Below, one piece after another: positions 21,428 through 33,400 of a DNA stretch of 64,000 nt. Origin of the DNA: Micrasema longulum (lineage: Eukaryota; Arthropoda; Insecta; Trichoptera; Brachycentridae); NCBI GenBank assembly GCA_022494885.1, contig JAGVSM010001418.1, positions 38,123-102,122 of the forward strand, written 5' to 3'. Position 1 is the first letter of the stretch, and each line of letters opens with the position of its first letter. The notes beneath the pieces are model-generated. The model was given only the letters and a program-made list of their open reading frames with translations. It was not told where the DNA came from and ran no database searches. A program made the translations under genes and the position numbers.

Positions 21428-21515
21428 CAAATAACTCACTGTTAGAAAACAAGAATCGAGTTCTGGCAGAGAGGGGTTCGAACCTCGGACCTTTAGTCGC
21501 GAGTCCGCAACACTA
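21428..21515 (-). mobile_element. SINE family A, diverged head
   Basis: On the minus strand the B box GGTTCGAACCC and the TCTAACAGTGAGTTATTTG junction resemble family A (14040-14225). The body is missing. Confidence 0.5.
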
Positions 21516-24440
21516 GTTTGATTCTGTATCGTTTTTTAAATATATTCTCCGAGAAATTCATATTTTAGAAAAGAATTCCGTTATTGAACGACTAATTCTT
21601 TATTGACGACTTAAGCGGCAGATTCACAGTGACAATATATAAATTTTTCCCATGATTTTTGTAAAATGTATTTATTTATTTATGAGTTCATTCAAAATTG
21701 CTAAAATGCTGCCATTCATGTATCTACGAGTGTATTAACCTTGGCTACAAATCCTAAAGATAGACAATTTTTGATGCCATTTCCAAATTGAACAAATACT
21801 TTAGGCTGTTTTCGGGAATTTGCGGCGTCGCGTATTGTCTCGTCTTCAGAATCTGCAGTCAAAAAGATAAGTGTGATTTTTAAGTACAGAAACTCTCCTG
21901 TGGTGGGGGAATTTCTAAATTAATATCTCCGCTTTACACTTATATTATTAGGTTGACCCTTTCCTGTCCAGCCGCCCGAAATCGTCCAAAATTCAACAGA
22001 AAGTAATTTATTTTTGTAATGATAAATTAGGGTTTATTTTTCATTTTTAGACAGGACATAATCGTGGATCTATGCCAAAGTCACGAATCTGCAAAAAACA
22101 TCATTTTGGGATATTGCTGAAGTTAAAAAGTCATTATAAATCTATTTAAATTCTACTAATCCAACTTCATATTATATTTAAATATCTGGTCTTGTTGCAT
22201 AATTTCATATTGACTGTTATATTTGAAACTAACTCACAAATAACGAACTCAAAACTGATCAAAATTCTCGCATATATTTGACTCGCATATATTATGTTAT
22301 CTTGTATGCAATTATAATATATATTCTTCGTTAATTTGATGGTACAATTGACATAAAAGGAAAAAATATCATATCTAACAAGAAAATATAAGTTTTTGGA
22401 AATTCAACTGTAAGAATTGATGCGTAGTTTTTAAATATCGTATGCCTAAAAACCGGGAAAGGGTCAAGCCATAAGACTGACACCATTCTGTTTTCAACAA
22501 ACTGCGGGAGTAATTTTAAATCAAAGAAGAAAATGCCATTTATGTCGCCACCGGTTAATCTCCCGCGCGTAATGATAAAAAGATGCGGTAAAATGAAATG
22601 TAAATGTAATTAAATGACGTAAATAAATAAAAAATACCCACCGATGTCTGGTTTATATTAGAAAGTCTATTAAAAAAGGATGAAAGTTTTGTAGTTCATG
22701 TTATAACTAGAGATTAATAATTTCATACGTATAATTATTATTTGTCAATAGGCAGGAAACCTCTGCCGGTGCGCCTTTATCTCGTGTACTCCTTTTTGTC
22801 TGTGTTTTTCTTCAACCATCTCGGGATCAAGGTGGAATTGAGAATGAATCTGTAAATGTATAAAATCAGAAAGTATCAATCCTATTGCTCCAAATCCAGG
22901 CTTAATGAATTAATTTAATCTTTGTTTTCTCATATCAATTCCAGGGATTGGTTTTCAGCCGATTCCGACATCCTATAACGAGGAGTTTATTATCACCTTT
23001 ATCCTGGTACTCGTGTCCTCTTCATGCCTTCTGCCGTTCCTCAAAAAATAGTATGCGTGAAATTATCATTCGGCGTGCCTTTTTTCAATGGTGTTTAGCA
23101 ACTGCTGATCTTATCCAATTCTGCCTATGACCTCACCGTTTGTCTTAGCGATTCCTAGCACCCTTTTGTAGGGCAACATCGTGAAAGATTTCAAACGCTA
23201 GTCGTTTGATGCGTGAATTCGTTCTAATCATTTAATCTCTAGTTAAGACTGTCGCAATGTTAAGAAAATAACGGGTTAGTTAAGGAATTTGAATATGCGG
23301 TCTGGCTTTGTAAGATCCATACAAATTTTTGAGAAGCACTGACTTCGCAACCAAGAAAATTGTTATTATTTAAAATTCTAAATAATTTTTGTACAATATT
23401 TAATGTACCCATCTCATTTAGTCATGTATCATTGTTAAATACACCAAATTATGTTTAAATAAGTGCACACAAAATACATAAAAATTAATAAAAATATGTA
23501 ACAATCATATTACGATGTTTTTTTTTTTGCACCAGTGTAAATTTTGTTTCGTACAGTCAAACGTATAAAATATTGTCGGTATACTGCGATGCGGCGCAAC
23601 TATCAATGTAATATTTTGGCAGAGGAACCCAAAGAGCGTTCTGTTAATATTAATATCACTTACGATTTCAATCAACCTAAAATACCACTGGAGTATCAGA
23701 AAAAACTATAATTATTTAGAGTAAAAATAGCAATAATTTAAAACTAACGGCTCTTAGTCCCTATGACGAATATGTTGCAGCAAAACATTTATGTAAAAAA
23801 ATAATAAAACAGGTTACGCCGTATTGCAGTATTACCACAACATGTAATGTTGAAGGCGTGCATAATGCTTTGACGTAAAATTCTCCAATTCGTCAAATCT
23901 TTTGTAACGGTCATTTGAAAATGAGCGAGAGAAGCTTTTTATCTTGCAAATCATTTCAATCAATTTTAATTTTACCATGTATCAAAAGCTTTTATTTAAA
24001 AAAGCACTTCAAATTTATGATATTTTGTTTACAATTTGATCTTTAAAAAAATATTCCTGAATCATACGATGGAAGAAGATCAGTATAGCAAACACACGTA
24101 AATTTTAATATTTGTATAAAATTTTGTCAGTATTATGTTTAGTACTGAGACAAGAAGCCAAGACGATCGCAAATTTTATACTTACAAGTTTTCAATAACT
24201 TATTTTATTTAAACATTCATTACCATATCAACTTTTATCACTACCATACTAATTAATTTTGTGTGTAACATGTACTAAAATATAGATGTTTTGTGTGCGT
24301 GTATTATATCAAAAGTGTAATTATTCAACTCCATGTATTTAAATGTCCCCATTGGGTGTATAATATCCAGAATTACGTGTCCATAATCCACATTTGAATC
24401 TCTAACCTTTAATGTCCATTTAATAACTCATGAAATCAAA
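21516..24440. other. Intergenic, no gene recognised
   Basis: AT-rich DNA with scattered short open frames that show no family motif. I see no supported exon or intact element here. Confidence 0.4.
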
Positions 24441-24447
24441 TGATTCA

Positions 24448-24945
24448 CTATTCGAATAATGAAACTTTCAAAAACAATATATTTTCACTCCCAGACAAAA
24501 CATAACATTTTAATATCTTTGCCAGCGGAGTTACGTTCAATATCTTTCCTCCATTTCCCTCAGGAGCACAGCATTCACCCTGATACTGATTTATCAAATC
24601 AATTTGATATTTCTTAATTCTATCGCAGAGATGTGACTCTGGTACTAATATGTCTGTTCTGGATTGGAAGGCATTAATATTATGTCTAAAGCTTGTATTA
24701 CATGGGTCAGAATTCGAACAAGATCTCAAACAGTGTACCAAATCTTGAGCCATTTTATTTGCTGTTTTACACGGGGCAGATTCTGGGATTAGAAATTGTC
24801 CGTAAGCATGTGCAGTGCGTACATGTTTTCGGCGCCATGACGGATAGCGGGCAGTTTCACAGTTGACAAAATGAGCCGTACTGACATCTAACACTATCCT
24901 AGGCGGCCTCTGTAGCGTAGTGGTTAAGATGTTTGACTCGAGCAC
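24448..24945 (-). CDS. Unidentified Cys-containing ORF, possible exon or gene fragment
   Basis: A 165-codon open frame on the minus strand. The first dozen residues run through the tRNA-like head of a SINE and are unlikely to be native. The part from about 24900 down to 24480 has balanced, protein-like composition with cysteines spaced as in a small disulfide domain (CLRSCSNSDPCNTSF, ESHLCDRI, GECCAPEGNGG). No family was recognised. It could be an exon of a gene lost to insertions, a retrocopy, or chance. The only other unexplained minus-strand frame nearby is at 28856-28653. Confidence 0.35.
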   Translation of the reverse strand: MLESNILTTTLQRPPRIVLDVSTAHFVNCETARYPSWRRKHVRTAHAYGQFLIPESAPCKTANKMAQDLVHCLRSCSNSDPCNTSFRHNINAFQSRTDILVPESHLCDRIKKYQIDLINQYQGECCAPEGNGGKILNVTPLAKILKCYVLSGSENILFLKVSLFE

Positions 24946-25180
24946 GAAAGGTTCCGGGTTCGATTCCCGGCAAGAACACGAGTAGTATAGTGTAGATATC
25001 CTCTCTTCATAGTATAGTATAGGTATTTAGTCAATTTTTATTTCTTAAATATATATATTTATGAATATTTGTTTTATAATGAAAATATTATAATAGACCA
25101 ACAATATGTTCATATACCACTGATTTTCTCAAATGGGACGGTTTGGGTAGGTGAGAATAAATTGCTTTAAGGCAATATCA
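24903..25180 (+). mobile_element. SINE family C: tRNA-like head joined to a LINE 3' tail
   Basis: The head has TAGCGTAGTGGTTAAGATG (A box) and GGTTCGATTCC (B box). The 3' part (CCTCTCTTCATAGTATAGT, then ACGGTTTGGGTAGGTGAG and TTAAGGCAATAT) matches the 3' ends of the local LINE family at 29380-29221 (minus) and 52583-52760 (plus). Confidence 0.7.
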
Positions 25181-25188
25181 TCATCATC

Positions 25189-25445
25189 ATCATCATTCGC
25201 TTTCCGCACCTAATGGTGCATAGGGCACTGCATTGGTACACCAATCGCAGCGTATCTTGATCATTTTTGTTACATGAAGGTAAGATGATCAGTCTTATGC
25301 TTCAGGTGCCAGTCCAGGGACTATAAAATATTCTAGTGTAAAAACACTCTTTCAAATAATATTTCATATCAACCATGTCGGGAATCGAACCCGAGACCTC
25401 TTGTGTGGTAGACAAATACACTGACCATTACACCACGAGGCCGAC
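25189..25445 (-). mobile_element. Complete SINE family B
   Basis: It matches 16607-16855 throughout, with head GTCGGCCTCGTGGTGTAATG and a long GATGAT tail shared with the end of the adjoining family C SINE. Confidence 0.8.
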
Positions 25446-25458
25446 AAGCCCTTATGTG

Positions 25459-25918
25459 TATACACGGTTTTTCAGGGCCGGACCGCGAAATTTCAGAGGA
25501 ACATTCCTTATGGTAAGCTTTAATAATAACCCTGATCATTTTTTTCCTCTTTTCCAAGAAGTCATTTAAAAAAAATATGATATCAAAATGAAGTAAATCT
25601 ATAATTTCTCGGACTAGCATCCGTTCCGCAAACCCCCACCCCTCCCCGATTAAAAAAATTTGCAATAAAAACGTATTTGACCAACAAAGCGATACGCACC
25701 AGACGCTGACAAGGGAAGCGGCCGGGTAGGAGAGGGGTAGGGGTTTGTGGAGGGACTGCTTGTCCGAGAAATTAAGGATTTCCTACATTTTGAGATCACA
25801 TTTATTATTTTTTTTTAAAATTACATTTTGGAAAAATTTGATTAGGATTTTTTTTAAAGCTTACCATGAGTAATGTTCCTCTGAAGTTTCGCGGTCTGGC
25901 CCTGAAAAACCGTGTATA
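25459..25918. mobile_element. Foldback DNA element, TATACACGG ends
   Basis: The ends TATACACGGTTTTTCAGGGC and GCCCTGAAAAACCGTGTATA are exact inverses, and the similarity continues inward (CGCGAAATTTCAGAGGAACAT with its inverse). TA on each side would fit a Tc1/mariner-type target. A partial copy is at 7105. Confidence 0.75.
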
Positions 25919-26316
25919 AAGTGTTTGAATAAATAAATAAAACACAAAAATTAAATGTGATTATTCAGTCTTCAGAAAAGAAAGCCAAGCGGCAAGAAAT
26001 GATAAAGTGCGAAAACTAAGACCGAGAATAAATAAAGTGACACGAGCAAGAGCAACAACAAAGACGCGTTGACCTACCCAATTTGTCTATTACGCAACAC
26101 AATATTCATTGAGCCAAATCTTACGCAAGATCTTGTACTATTTTCTGACCGAGCGTGTAATACGAGCAACGGCTTATCAAAAAATGGTGTTGCTAGTATT
26201 TATAACTATTTTACAGATACTACCATACATCAATATGATAGCGATTGAAAAGATTTAGATTTGTACAAATTCTATGGTAAATGTGAACACAATAATATTG
26301 ATGTATTTATTGTTTG

Positions 26317-26565
26317 AATATCGACCATGTTCAGGTCGAAGGCTTCTAACCGCAATTCCGAAGAAAGCGGTTTCATTATTTCAAATGTGTTGGTCTTATA
26401 CACATTCTGGCAAAAGGATTCAAGTCGATAGACATTTGCTGTTTAAATAATTTGGCTAGCATGTGTATAAGAATTGCGCAATCGGTTTAAAACACATTTT
26501 AACTAATGAAACTGCCTTTTCTAGAATTGTGGTTAGAAGTCTTCGACCTGAACACGGTCGATATT
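26317..26565. mobile_element. Foldback element, AATATCGACC ends
   Basis: AATATCGACCATGTTCAGGT at the left is the near inverse of ACCTGAACACGGTCGATATT at the right, and pairing continues inward through CTTCTAACC and GGTTAGAAG. A related sequence lies at 45955-46105. Confidence 0.65.
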
Positions 26566-26810
26566 ATGGAATAAAGGATTTGCTTTTTCTATCATTTAAC
26601 ATGTTTAGAAATTGATTGATCGAAGGAAAAAATCTCATTTATGTTCCCCGCATTATCTCCAAAAGCGGGGAGTTTTCAAGATTTTCTTTTTTTTCAGTTA
26701 TTTTTTCCATCGTCCATTCGTTCGTTTGACGTGCTCGAATAATTGTAAAATAATCAAATTCTGAAAAATGCTTGTAATGCCTTACAGCCTTTATGCACAT
26801 ATTGTACATT

Positions 26811-27395
26811 AGGGTGGGCTGATAATTTTTTTTTCCAAATTTTTAAATGAAAGGGGTCCAAAAAGTTGCCTTTTGGATTACTCGGAATGCAAAAAATTTT
26901 TTTTTTAAATATTCAATACTACTTTTGGCCCTCAACCATAGCTTGAAGTATTTGAAAATTCGATTTTTTCCCTAAACCGGCTGTCGTTTCGTATTTAAGT
27001 AAGAAAATTAGTCCAATCAAATTTTATAATGTGCATTAAACCTTATTAAATAAGCATCTAAGGGCTTGAGTTGCACTTTGTTTTGTAATAAATGGGTAGC
27101 ATTGTTTTCGTCAATATTAGCCAGGCGCTCAACGCAATCAGTTTCGCAGAGTGTAAACTTTTTGCGTTTCGGTAGTTTTAAAACATGTTCAAATTTGTAA
27201 TGTGATTAAGATCTTTACTAACAAAAAAATAATTTTATAAATATGGATAATTAACCAAATGTTCAGACAGTTTTAAACTTCAAACCTCGGTTGAGGGCCA
27301 AAAGTAATATGGAATAATTTTTACGTTCAATGTGATCCGAAATGAAACTTTTTAGACCACTTTGATGTCCAAAATATACATAATCGGTCCGCTCT
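26811..27395. mobile_element. MITE family M, copy 1 (Mutator-like target duplication)
   Basis: It starts AGGGTGGGCTGAT and ends AATCGGTCCGCTCT. Flanks ATTGTACAT and ATTGTAAAT (26801 and 27396) look like a 9 bp target duplication with one change. The interior matches copy 2 at 35968-36593 almost end to end and is non-coding. Confidence 0.65.
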
Positions 27396-27654
27396 ATTGT
27401 AAATAGTTTTACTGCACATTTGCCAGAAGAAAAACAGAACAAGTTGGTCATTTGACTCATTGATTTATTAGTCGAGGAATCAATTATTGGATTCATTTTC
27501 TTCGATCACAATGCATTTCTGAATGAAATTATACAGTAAATGTTATACAGCAAAACTGCAATTTTATTGCTTTTGAAATAATTCAGCGAATTGGAATCAC
27601 ATTAAAAACTTCAAAGTTAATTGCCCTTTTTGATTTGTTATTATAACATCTCCT

Positions 27655-27716
27655 TTTTTTTATTTCCTGATAACAAGTGGATATTTGGCAATCCGAATAA
27701 CTGGAGTTCTACTGTG
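27655..27716. mobile_element. Single end of a pogo-like element
   Basis: GATATTTGGCAATCCGAATA with GGAGTTCTACTGT matches 14995-15040, and the inverse is at 44209-44280. Confidence 0.4.
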
Positions 27717-27719
27717 TTG

Positions 27720-28640
27720 TTCTTTATACATATATAATTACACGGGTAATCAGACCGAGTGCATGTTCAGTGTTTTAGAATAGAAAGAAATATAATACTT
27801 TGTCAAATAATTATAAATAATTTCTGTCAGAAAGCAATTCAATTGATGTTAAAATATTCTAGGTACATATAACTTATTGTAAATGTCACGCAGTTTCAGA
27901 ACAAATGTTCCTCTATGAAACTTTGACATTTTGTATCGGTGTAATGAATGTATACCATGTTACTGTTTTCTGAATCCGGCTTGCATGTATTTATCACTGT
28001 TTATTTTTTCATATTTCAAACCTATTCAATTTAAAGTTTAAATTATTGGCACCTATGCAGAATTGGAAAACTTCCCTATTTTCCGACCAATCGATTTAAA
28101 GAAAAATTGCTATTTAACTTAATATTTTTCTTTGTGCCGTTGAATTAATAATTTATGATCTTGTCTAAAAAACTGCGTAAGAATGTAATATATATTTTTA
28201 AATACACTTCAAACTAATAAAATATTTAGCTGTAAAAAAAAATTTATGCCGTCTTCACAAGTAACTCCTCATTTGTTTTGCTGTAAATCTGCATCGCTCA
28301 AGTTCTGACAGTCGAAACATACGTGGAGATAGTTTTCCGATGACAATATTTAATGGAAAGACCAAAAATCGGAATGTATAAACCAGACACATAGTAATAA
28401 GGTCTCCATAGATAGAATAACCAATTCTGAGAATTTGGATGTCTGATTGATGTTAGCGGAATGCGAATTTGTTGAATGATTTTCTTGTAATTAATGTAAA
28501 TATTTGTGGGTAACAATTACGACATGGTCAGTATATTCAATGTAAGCTTCATATGTTTTACTTTACACTTTTATTTTTATTGTTATTATAGAAGATTTCA
28601 ATAAAATTATTTGAAATATATCACAAGTCTATTATTGTAA
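27720..28640. other. Intergenic, nothing recognised
   Basis: AT-rich sequence. An open frame at 28516-28298 (minus) has no recognisable motif and biased composition. Confidence 0.35.
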
Positions 28641-28652
28641 TCCCAACATTCT

Positions 28653-28856
28653 TTACTTATAATCTTTTGATTTCTGCTCAGGTAAAGCGTCAAATTTAAT
28701 ATAGTGTCCACAAAGTCTCTGTGTCCTCAGAGTCAGGTCCACACCCCGTAGTTCAGACGCGAATTGCTGAAAAACTGTCTGCCGTGGATGTTCAGGATTG
28801 TGTGATTCTTGTGTACAGCCCGGCCAACTGTTGTCACCTCCGATAATAATATACAT
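28653..28856 (-). other. Short unexplained open frame, weak exon candidate
   Basis: 67 codons on the minus strand with balanced composition (SWPGCTQESHNPEHPRQTVF then ASELRGVDLTLRTQRLCGHY). The end GATTATAA/GTAAAG could be a donor. The only upstream AG (GACAACAG) lacks a good pyrimidine tract. No family was recognised. Confidence 0.2.
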
Positions 28857-29189
28857 ATTAATATGTCATTCTCAACAAATTTATTCAACATTTTTTCTAC
28901 CCTATGAAATTTTCTATCCTGCTATTTTTTAACATATGCATTAAGGCTTAACATAAGCGCAAATACCTTATTGATAGAATGATCAAAAATGGGGAGAAAA
29001 TTAGAAAGATTTTCCACATCTAGTTGTGTATTTTTTAAAAGCGGAGTGACATCAAATTTCTTTATGGCTTTTATAAGAATGCTGTTCCCCATGGCTGTAC
29101 TAATTTGTATTTTTTTTAAATGCGTTTATTGGGTAATGCCACAAAAATTTTACCTCAACTAGGTAACTTCAAAATCAGCATTTGTGAGT

Positions 29190-29885
29190 TATTTTTATTT
29201 AACACTATATACATATAAGGGCGGGCATATTGCCTTAAGGCAATTTCTCCCTACCTACCCAAACCGTTTAGATTGAGGAAATTATAAATACATGGACGTA
29301 TTAAATCTTATGATTTTATACAAAATTAAAAACGTAAATATTACCACTATACTATGAAGAGAAGAGAGGAGATGGGAAGGAAAGAATAAGGAACAACTTG
29401 AAGGATGAAGGAACAACTTAAATATTTGGATAGTGACATTTCAATCTTGGCTTAAATGTATATAAAGAAGGGGCGCCTCTAACATTTGTGGGTAGATTAT
29501 TTCACAATCGAGCGGGTACTACTGTGAAAGAGGAGGCAAGAAAATTAGAGCGATGACAGGGTATTAAAAGGGTTCTCTCGTTACTAGAACAAAGAGATAG
29601 TCCGTGTTGTGAAAGAGGTTGGATGAGCTCTCTCAGATAAACAGGCGAAGTGGGATTATTAAAAATATTGTGAAGAAGTGATAGAATGTAAATGTTTCTT
29701 CTATGCCTGATACTAAGCCAGTGTAGTTGCGTGCGATACTCTGTTATGTGGTCAAATTTGCGAAGATCAAAGATATAACGAATACAAATATTCTGCAATC
29801 GTTCTAACTTATCAAGTAATTCAGAGATAGCATCTGAATAACATACATCCGCATAGTCAAGGAGTGGAAGAAGTAAGCTCAGGAC
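29190..29885 (-). mobile_element. 5'-truncated LINE (C-terminus and 3' end)
   Basis: The minus strand encodes LDYADVCYSDAISELLDKLE and NICIRYIFDLRKFDHITEYR (29880-29502), the usual C-terminal segment of CR1/jockey-type ORF2. It is followed by the 3' UTR ending GGCAATATGCCCGCCC and a TAAATAAA tail. A 25 bp perfect inverted repeat flanks it (29165-29189 and 30047-30071), so it sits inside or beside another element. Confidence 0.7.
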
Positions 29886-30340
29886 TAATATTAATTGTTA
29901 CCCACTAAAAAAATTTTTATCCTCCATGAATGCTACAAATAGACAGGTCGTGCATCCAAATCGTCGTAATGTGATTATACTGAATCACTACTTGCCAATT
30001 TGTAGCATTCACGAAGGAAGGTACAAATATGTGTTTCTAGTGGGTGACTCACAAATGCTGATTTTGAAGTTGCTAGACGATGATAGTCTGATTTTTTCAA
30101 CTTTATTTATAAATTAGGTAGCAAAATCAAAATTCACCTGTATGAGTTGTCTCTGTATGCAGAAACAGATTGAAGTCTTCGCCAGAGTTATTTTGGAGAC
30201 TTTATCTATTCAGTGATTCTTGTGCAGATATCTTGATTCAATAAAAAAAAACTAATGGAGAATAAACCTACAGAAAGCCGCCACATTTAAATTCTTATCC
30301 AAAACAAAAATTCAGCAAAAGAAACAACGTCTTAGCCTTT

Positions 30341-30456
30341 CTAACTTCTTGCTGCCGGGGCCCGAAAGCCTTTCCTTCTACTCTTGGTGTCCACAATGAG
30401 CTGCGCTTGTCTCTTTAGAAATCCTCTCGAGGGTATTTCCTCTTCTTCGTCCGAAG
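30341..30456 (-). CDS. ODAD3: ODAD3 last coding exon
   Basis: Residues 542-578 and a TAG stop. SDEEEEIPSRGFLKRQAQLI and a basic tail match the acidic-then-basic end of human CCDC151. A candidate AATAAA on the minus strand lies at 30107-30102. Confidence 0.87.
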
Positions 30457-33400
30457 CTGTAGAATAAAGAAAATGTTGCGATAGATTTATTATTTGCAAA
30501 TTCTAAAGATTAAAAAGAGAAGAAGGATAAAGGAACAATTCAACACTCAATCTACTTTCATCATCATTTTTCCAATTCCATACTTCGCTCCCGTATATTA
30601 GAGTTGGCACTAGAACTCCGTTGTGAACTGCTAGTTTAGCCTCCTGCGATAAATATTTGTTTGCTAAAGTAGATTTCAGTGCACCGGTCACCCTGTTCCC
30701 GGCACTCACCCGCCTTTCAATATCTTTCTCGGTCTTTCCATCCCTAGTAAACATACTTCTCAGGTACACAAATTCTTCTACCTGATTTAGAATATCTCCG
30801 TTCACACTGATCTCACATTTAGTTATATTTTCATCCCTTTCAAAAACCGTCACTTTCGATTTATCAACATTTATTAGCAAATCACTTTTCTGGCATGCAT
30901 TGTACACTTTTGTTACCAAGAATTGTAGGACTGCTTTGCTGCTAGCAAGAAGCACGACATCATCAGCATACAAAAGGCGGTTAGCAGTTATGTCACTCAT
31001 TTTTGCTCCAATTCTTAAATCTTTCAGTTCTTTCATACAATGAAAGCATCCACCCCTTTCCCGAAACTGTTCATAAAGACTTGAGTCTTTCTTCAGTTTC
31101 GCATATCAATATCAATTTTTTTTAAAACTAATTAAGCGAAAATTTAATATTTCTTTACAATCAAACCGCGAAAATAACAAAACAAATAAACTTTAAAAAC
31201 TTTCATTGTACCCCTCACTGCAGTTTTGTCAGTTTGTGATCAATCAAATACACATGGTCAGCACAATCACCCTTTTCTAATTTCCCAGTATTACAGTGGA
31301 GGAATACAGTGTTAGTTCTAAATTGAGACCGCGGCCGTACGCTCCAGATCCCGCATCGGAAAGGAAGAAGAACGTAGTAATACAAACAAATCAATCAAAC
31401 GACACGAAACCCAAATACATATAGGAAACATTAGAATAATTTGCCCTATACAACATGCACTCAATCAACAGATCTATAACAAATCACAGTGGAACATCAA
31501 ATCATCAAGACACTACCGGCAAAATCCTAACACAGATCCTAACACGATCCCTATCGAACTCAGGCGAAATTACTTTTCTTCATAGTACTGAATTCCTCGC
31601 AAAAACCATTTTCCTAATACCAACAGTAGAAACAATCCTATGCAAAGACCTTAATCGTCCTAACAATCTCACAGACCTTAAAGCAGACAAAACGGGTCCT
31701 AGAGCAGTTCTTTCATACAGTTATCGATGTATATGGGACTTGTGTCGCAATAAATGTTAAATGAATATATTGTGAATAAATCAAATTAATAAATAAATAT
31801 GTTGGCGCATAACAATATATAAATATGAATGTGATAGTAAATTATTATAATAATAGTAATTTAAAAAAAAAATAAGGTTATAATAAATAGTAAACAATAT
31901 TTTTTTTTTTGAGATCCTGAATTATTTTTATGCAAGGAAACGTATCCAGCATTATTTTTTTAGTTTACTTTTTTACAAGGTACTGTACTAAAACAGGTTC
32001 CAGTGTATACAAAAAAATCTAAGAAGAACGATCGGAATGGAGAAAATGCAGGTGTTTGCTGCTAAGATTGAGGTTAAAAGAGCTTTCATCGCTATCTCAG
32101 ACGCTGCACACGATCCAACCACCTCAGTTTAAGTCTCCAAACACTCGATCATCTGATTTATTACATAGGAGTCTTCAAGGCAATCTGCCCAGCAAATTCG
32201 GCTGTAACCAGTATTGATAACTCGATTGAAAGTTCTTGGTAAGAATGAGAGTACCTGTAGATTTTCCTGGCGCTCCAGAAGGAGTCGCGGTTCCCCGACT
32301 CTTGGTGCGAGGAGCCACTAGCTCCCGGTAGGCAGCGGGGAGGGCGGTGCGCTCCTCCGACACCACCTTCTCCATGGGAGGATTGTCACGAGTCGACACC
32401 TGGTAACAGAGAAATTCACAATTTGTTATATCATCAGATCCGCCGTCTTTCTCATTCTTTACATTCATAAATATTAGCATCATATTTTTTTTTGTCATTC
32501 TTTCGCCGTCCATTCGCTCAACATGTCAATAGTAGCAAACTCTTCAATTTGTGTGGCCAGTGCTAACAAATATATGACATTTATCCATCGTGCAGAGGTT
32601 TGTTTTATAATTTACCATGAAATCTTAAGGGCATAGTAATTTATCGATATCAATATTGAGAGTTTAAACCTAAAATAGTTAGATTTTCTTAAGCTCTATA
32701 TTCTGATGTGGGACTCGACAGGAAACCAATGCCCACAGTCACCTGACCTACTATCGTTTTCAGAACAGTGCAGAAGGTGAATCAAACATTTATAAGTGTA
32801 AAAAACTAAAAAATACATCACCCAAAATACTGATTTTAATTTCAGCACGGATGTCAAATTGCTGACAGTAAAGAAAATAGAAGATGACCTCGATTCCTTG
32901 GAAGTAAAGAGAACACTATGGACAACTACTATATAAGCGGTGCAACCTTTGTTTACCATGATTAGTCAGAAAAGTTCAGTTCAGACATGAAGCAGGGGGA
33001 TCAGTTTTATTTGGATGGTCCGTCTTTCTAGCGCTTCATTACCAATTCTGTATTTCAAAATGCAATAAACACACATCGAAGCTCCAACGTCATTTTCTTC
33101 AGTCAACTCAAACTGAGGTACAAGCTCCCTCCATCAACAAGCAAAATTCCCACATCTTCATACTTTTTGCAGATGTTACAGACAGTATTGTTGTATCCGT
33201 TATCTGGGATGCCGCTCCTCCGTAACTTTTGCATGGACCTGACGATATACGGTTGAGTCTCACCTTGGATCCTTCAGTGCGGCTGGTCATAACACTGGGA
33301 GTCACACTCTCCTCCTTGGCAGGTATTTCCTCAGCCAGGGCGGAGGCAGCGAGGTACTTTTTCTGCAGAAGTTGGAATATCTCCTCCAAGTTGGATGTCT

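Noticed and set aside
24905..24977. Possible tRNA gene
   Set aside because: It is fused to a LINE-type tail and lacks a good acceptor stem; a SINE head.
31455..31760. 101-codon plus-strand open frame
   Set aside because: No motif recognised and a retroelement-like tail follows; not called as a gene.
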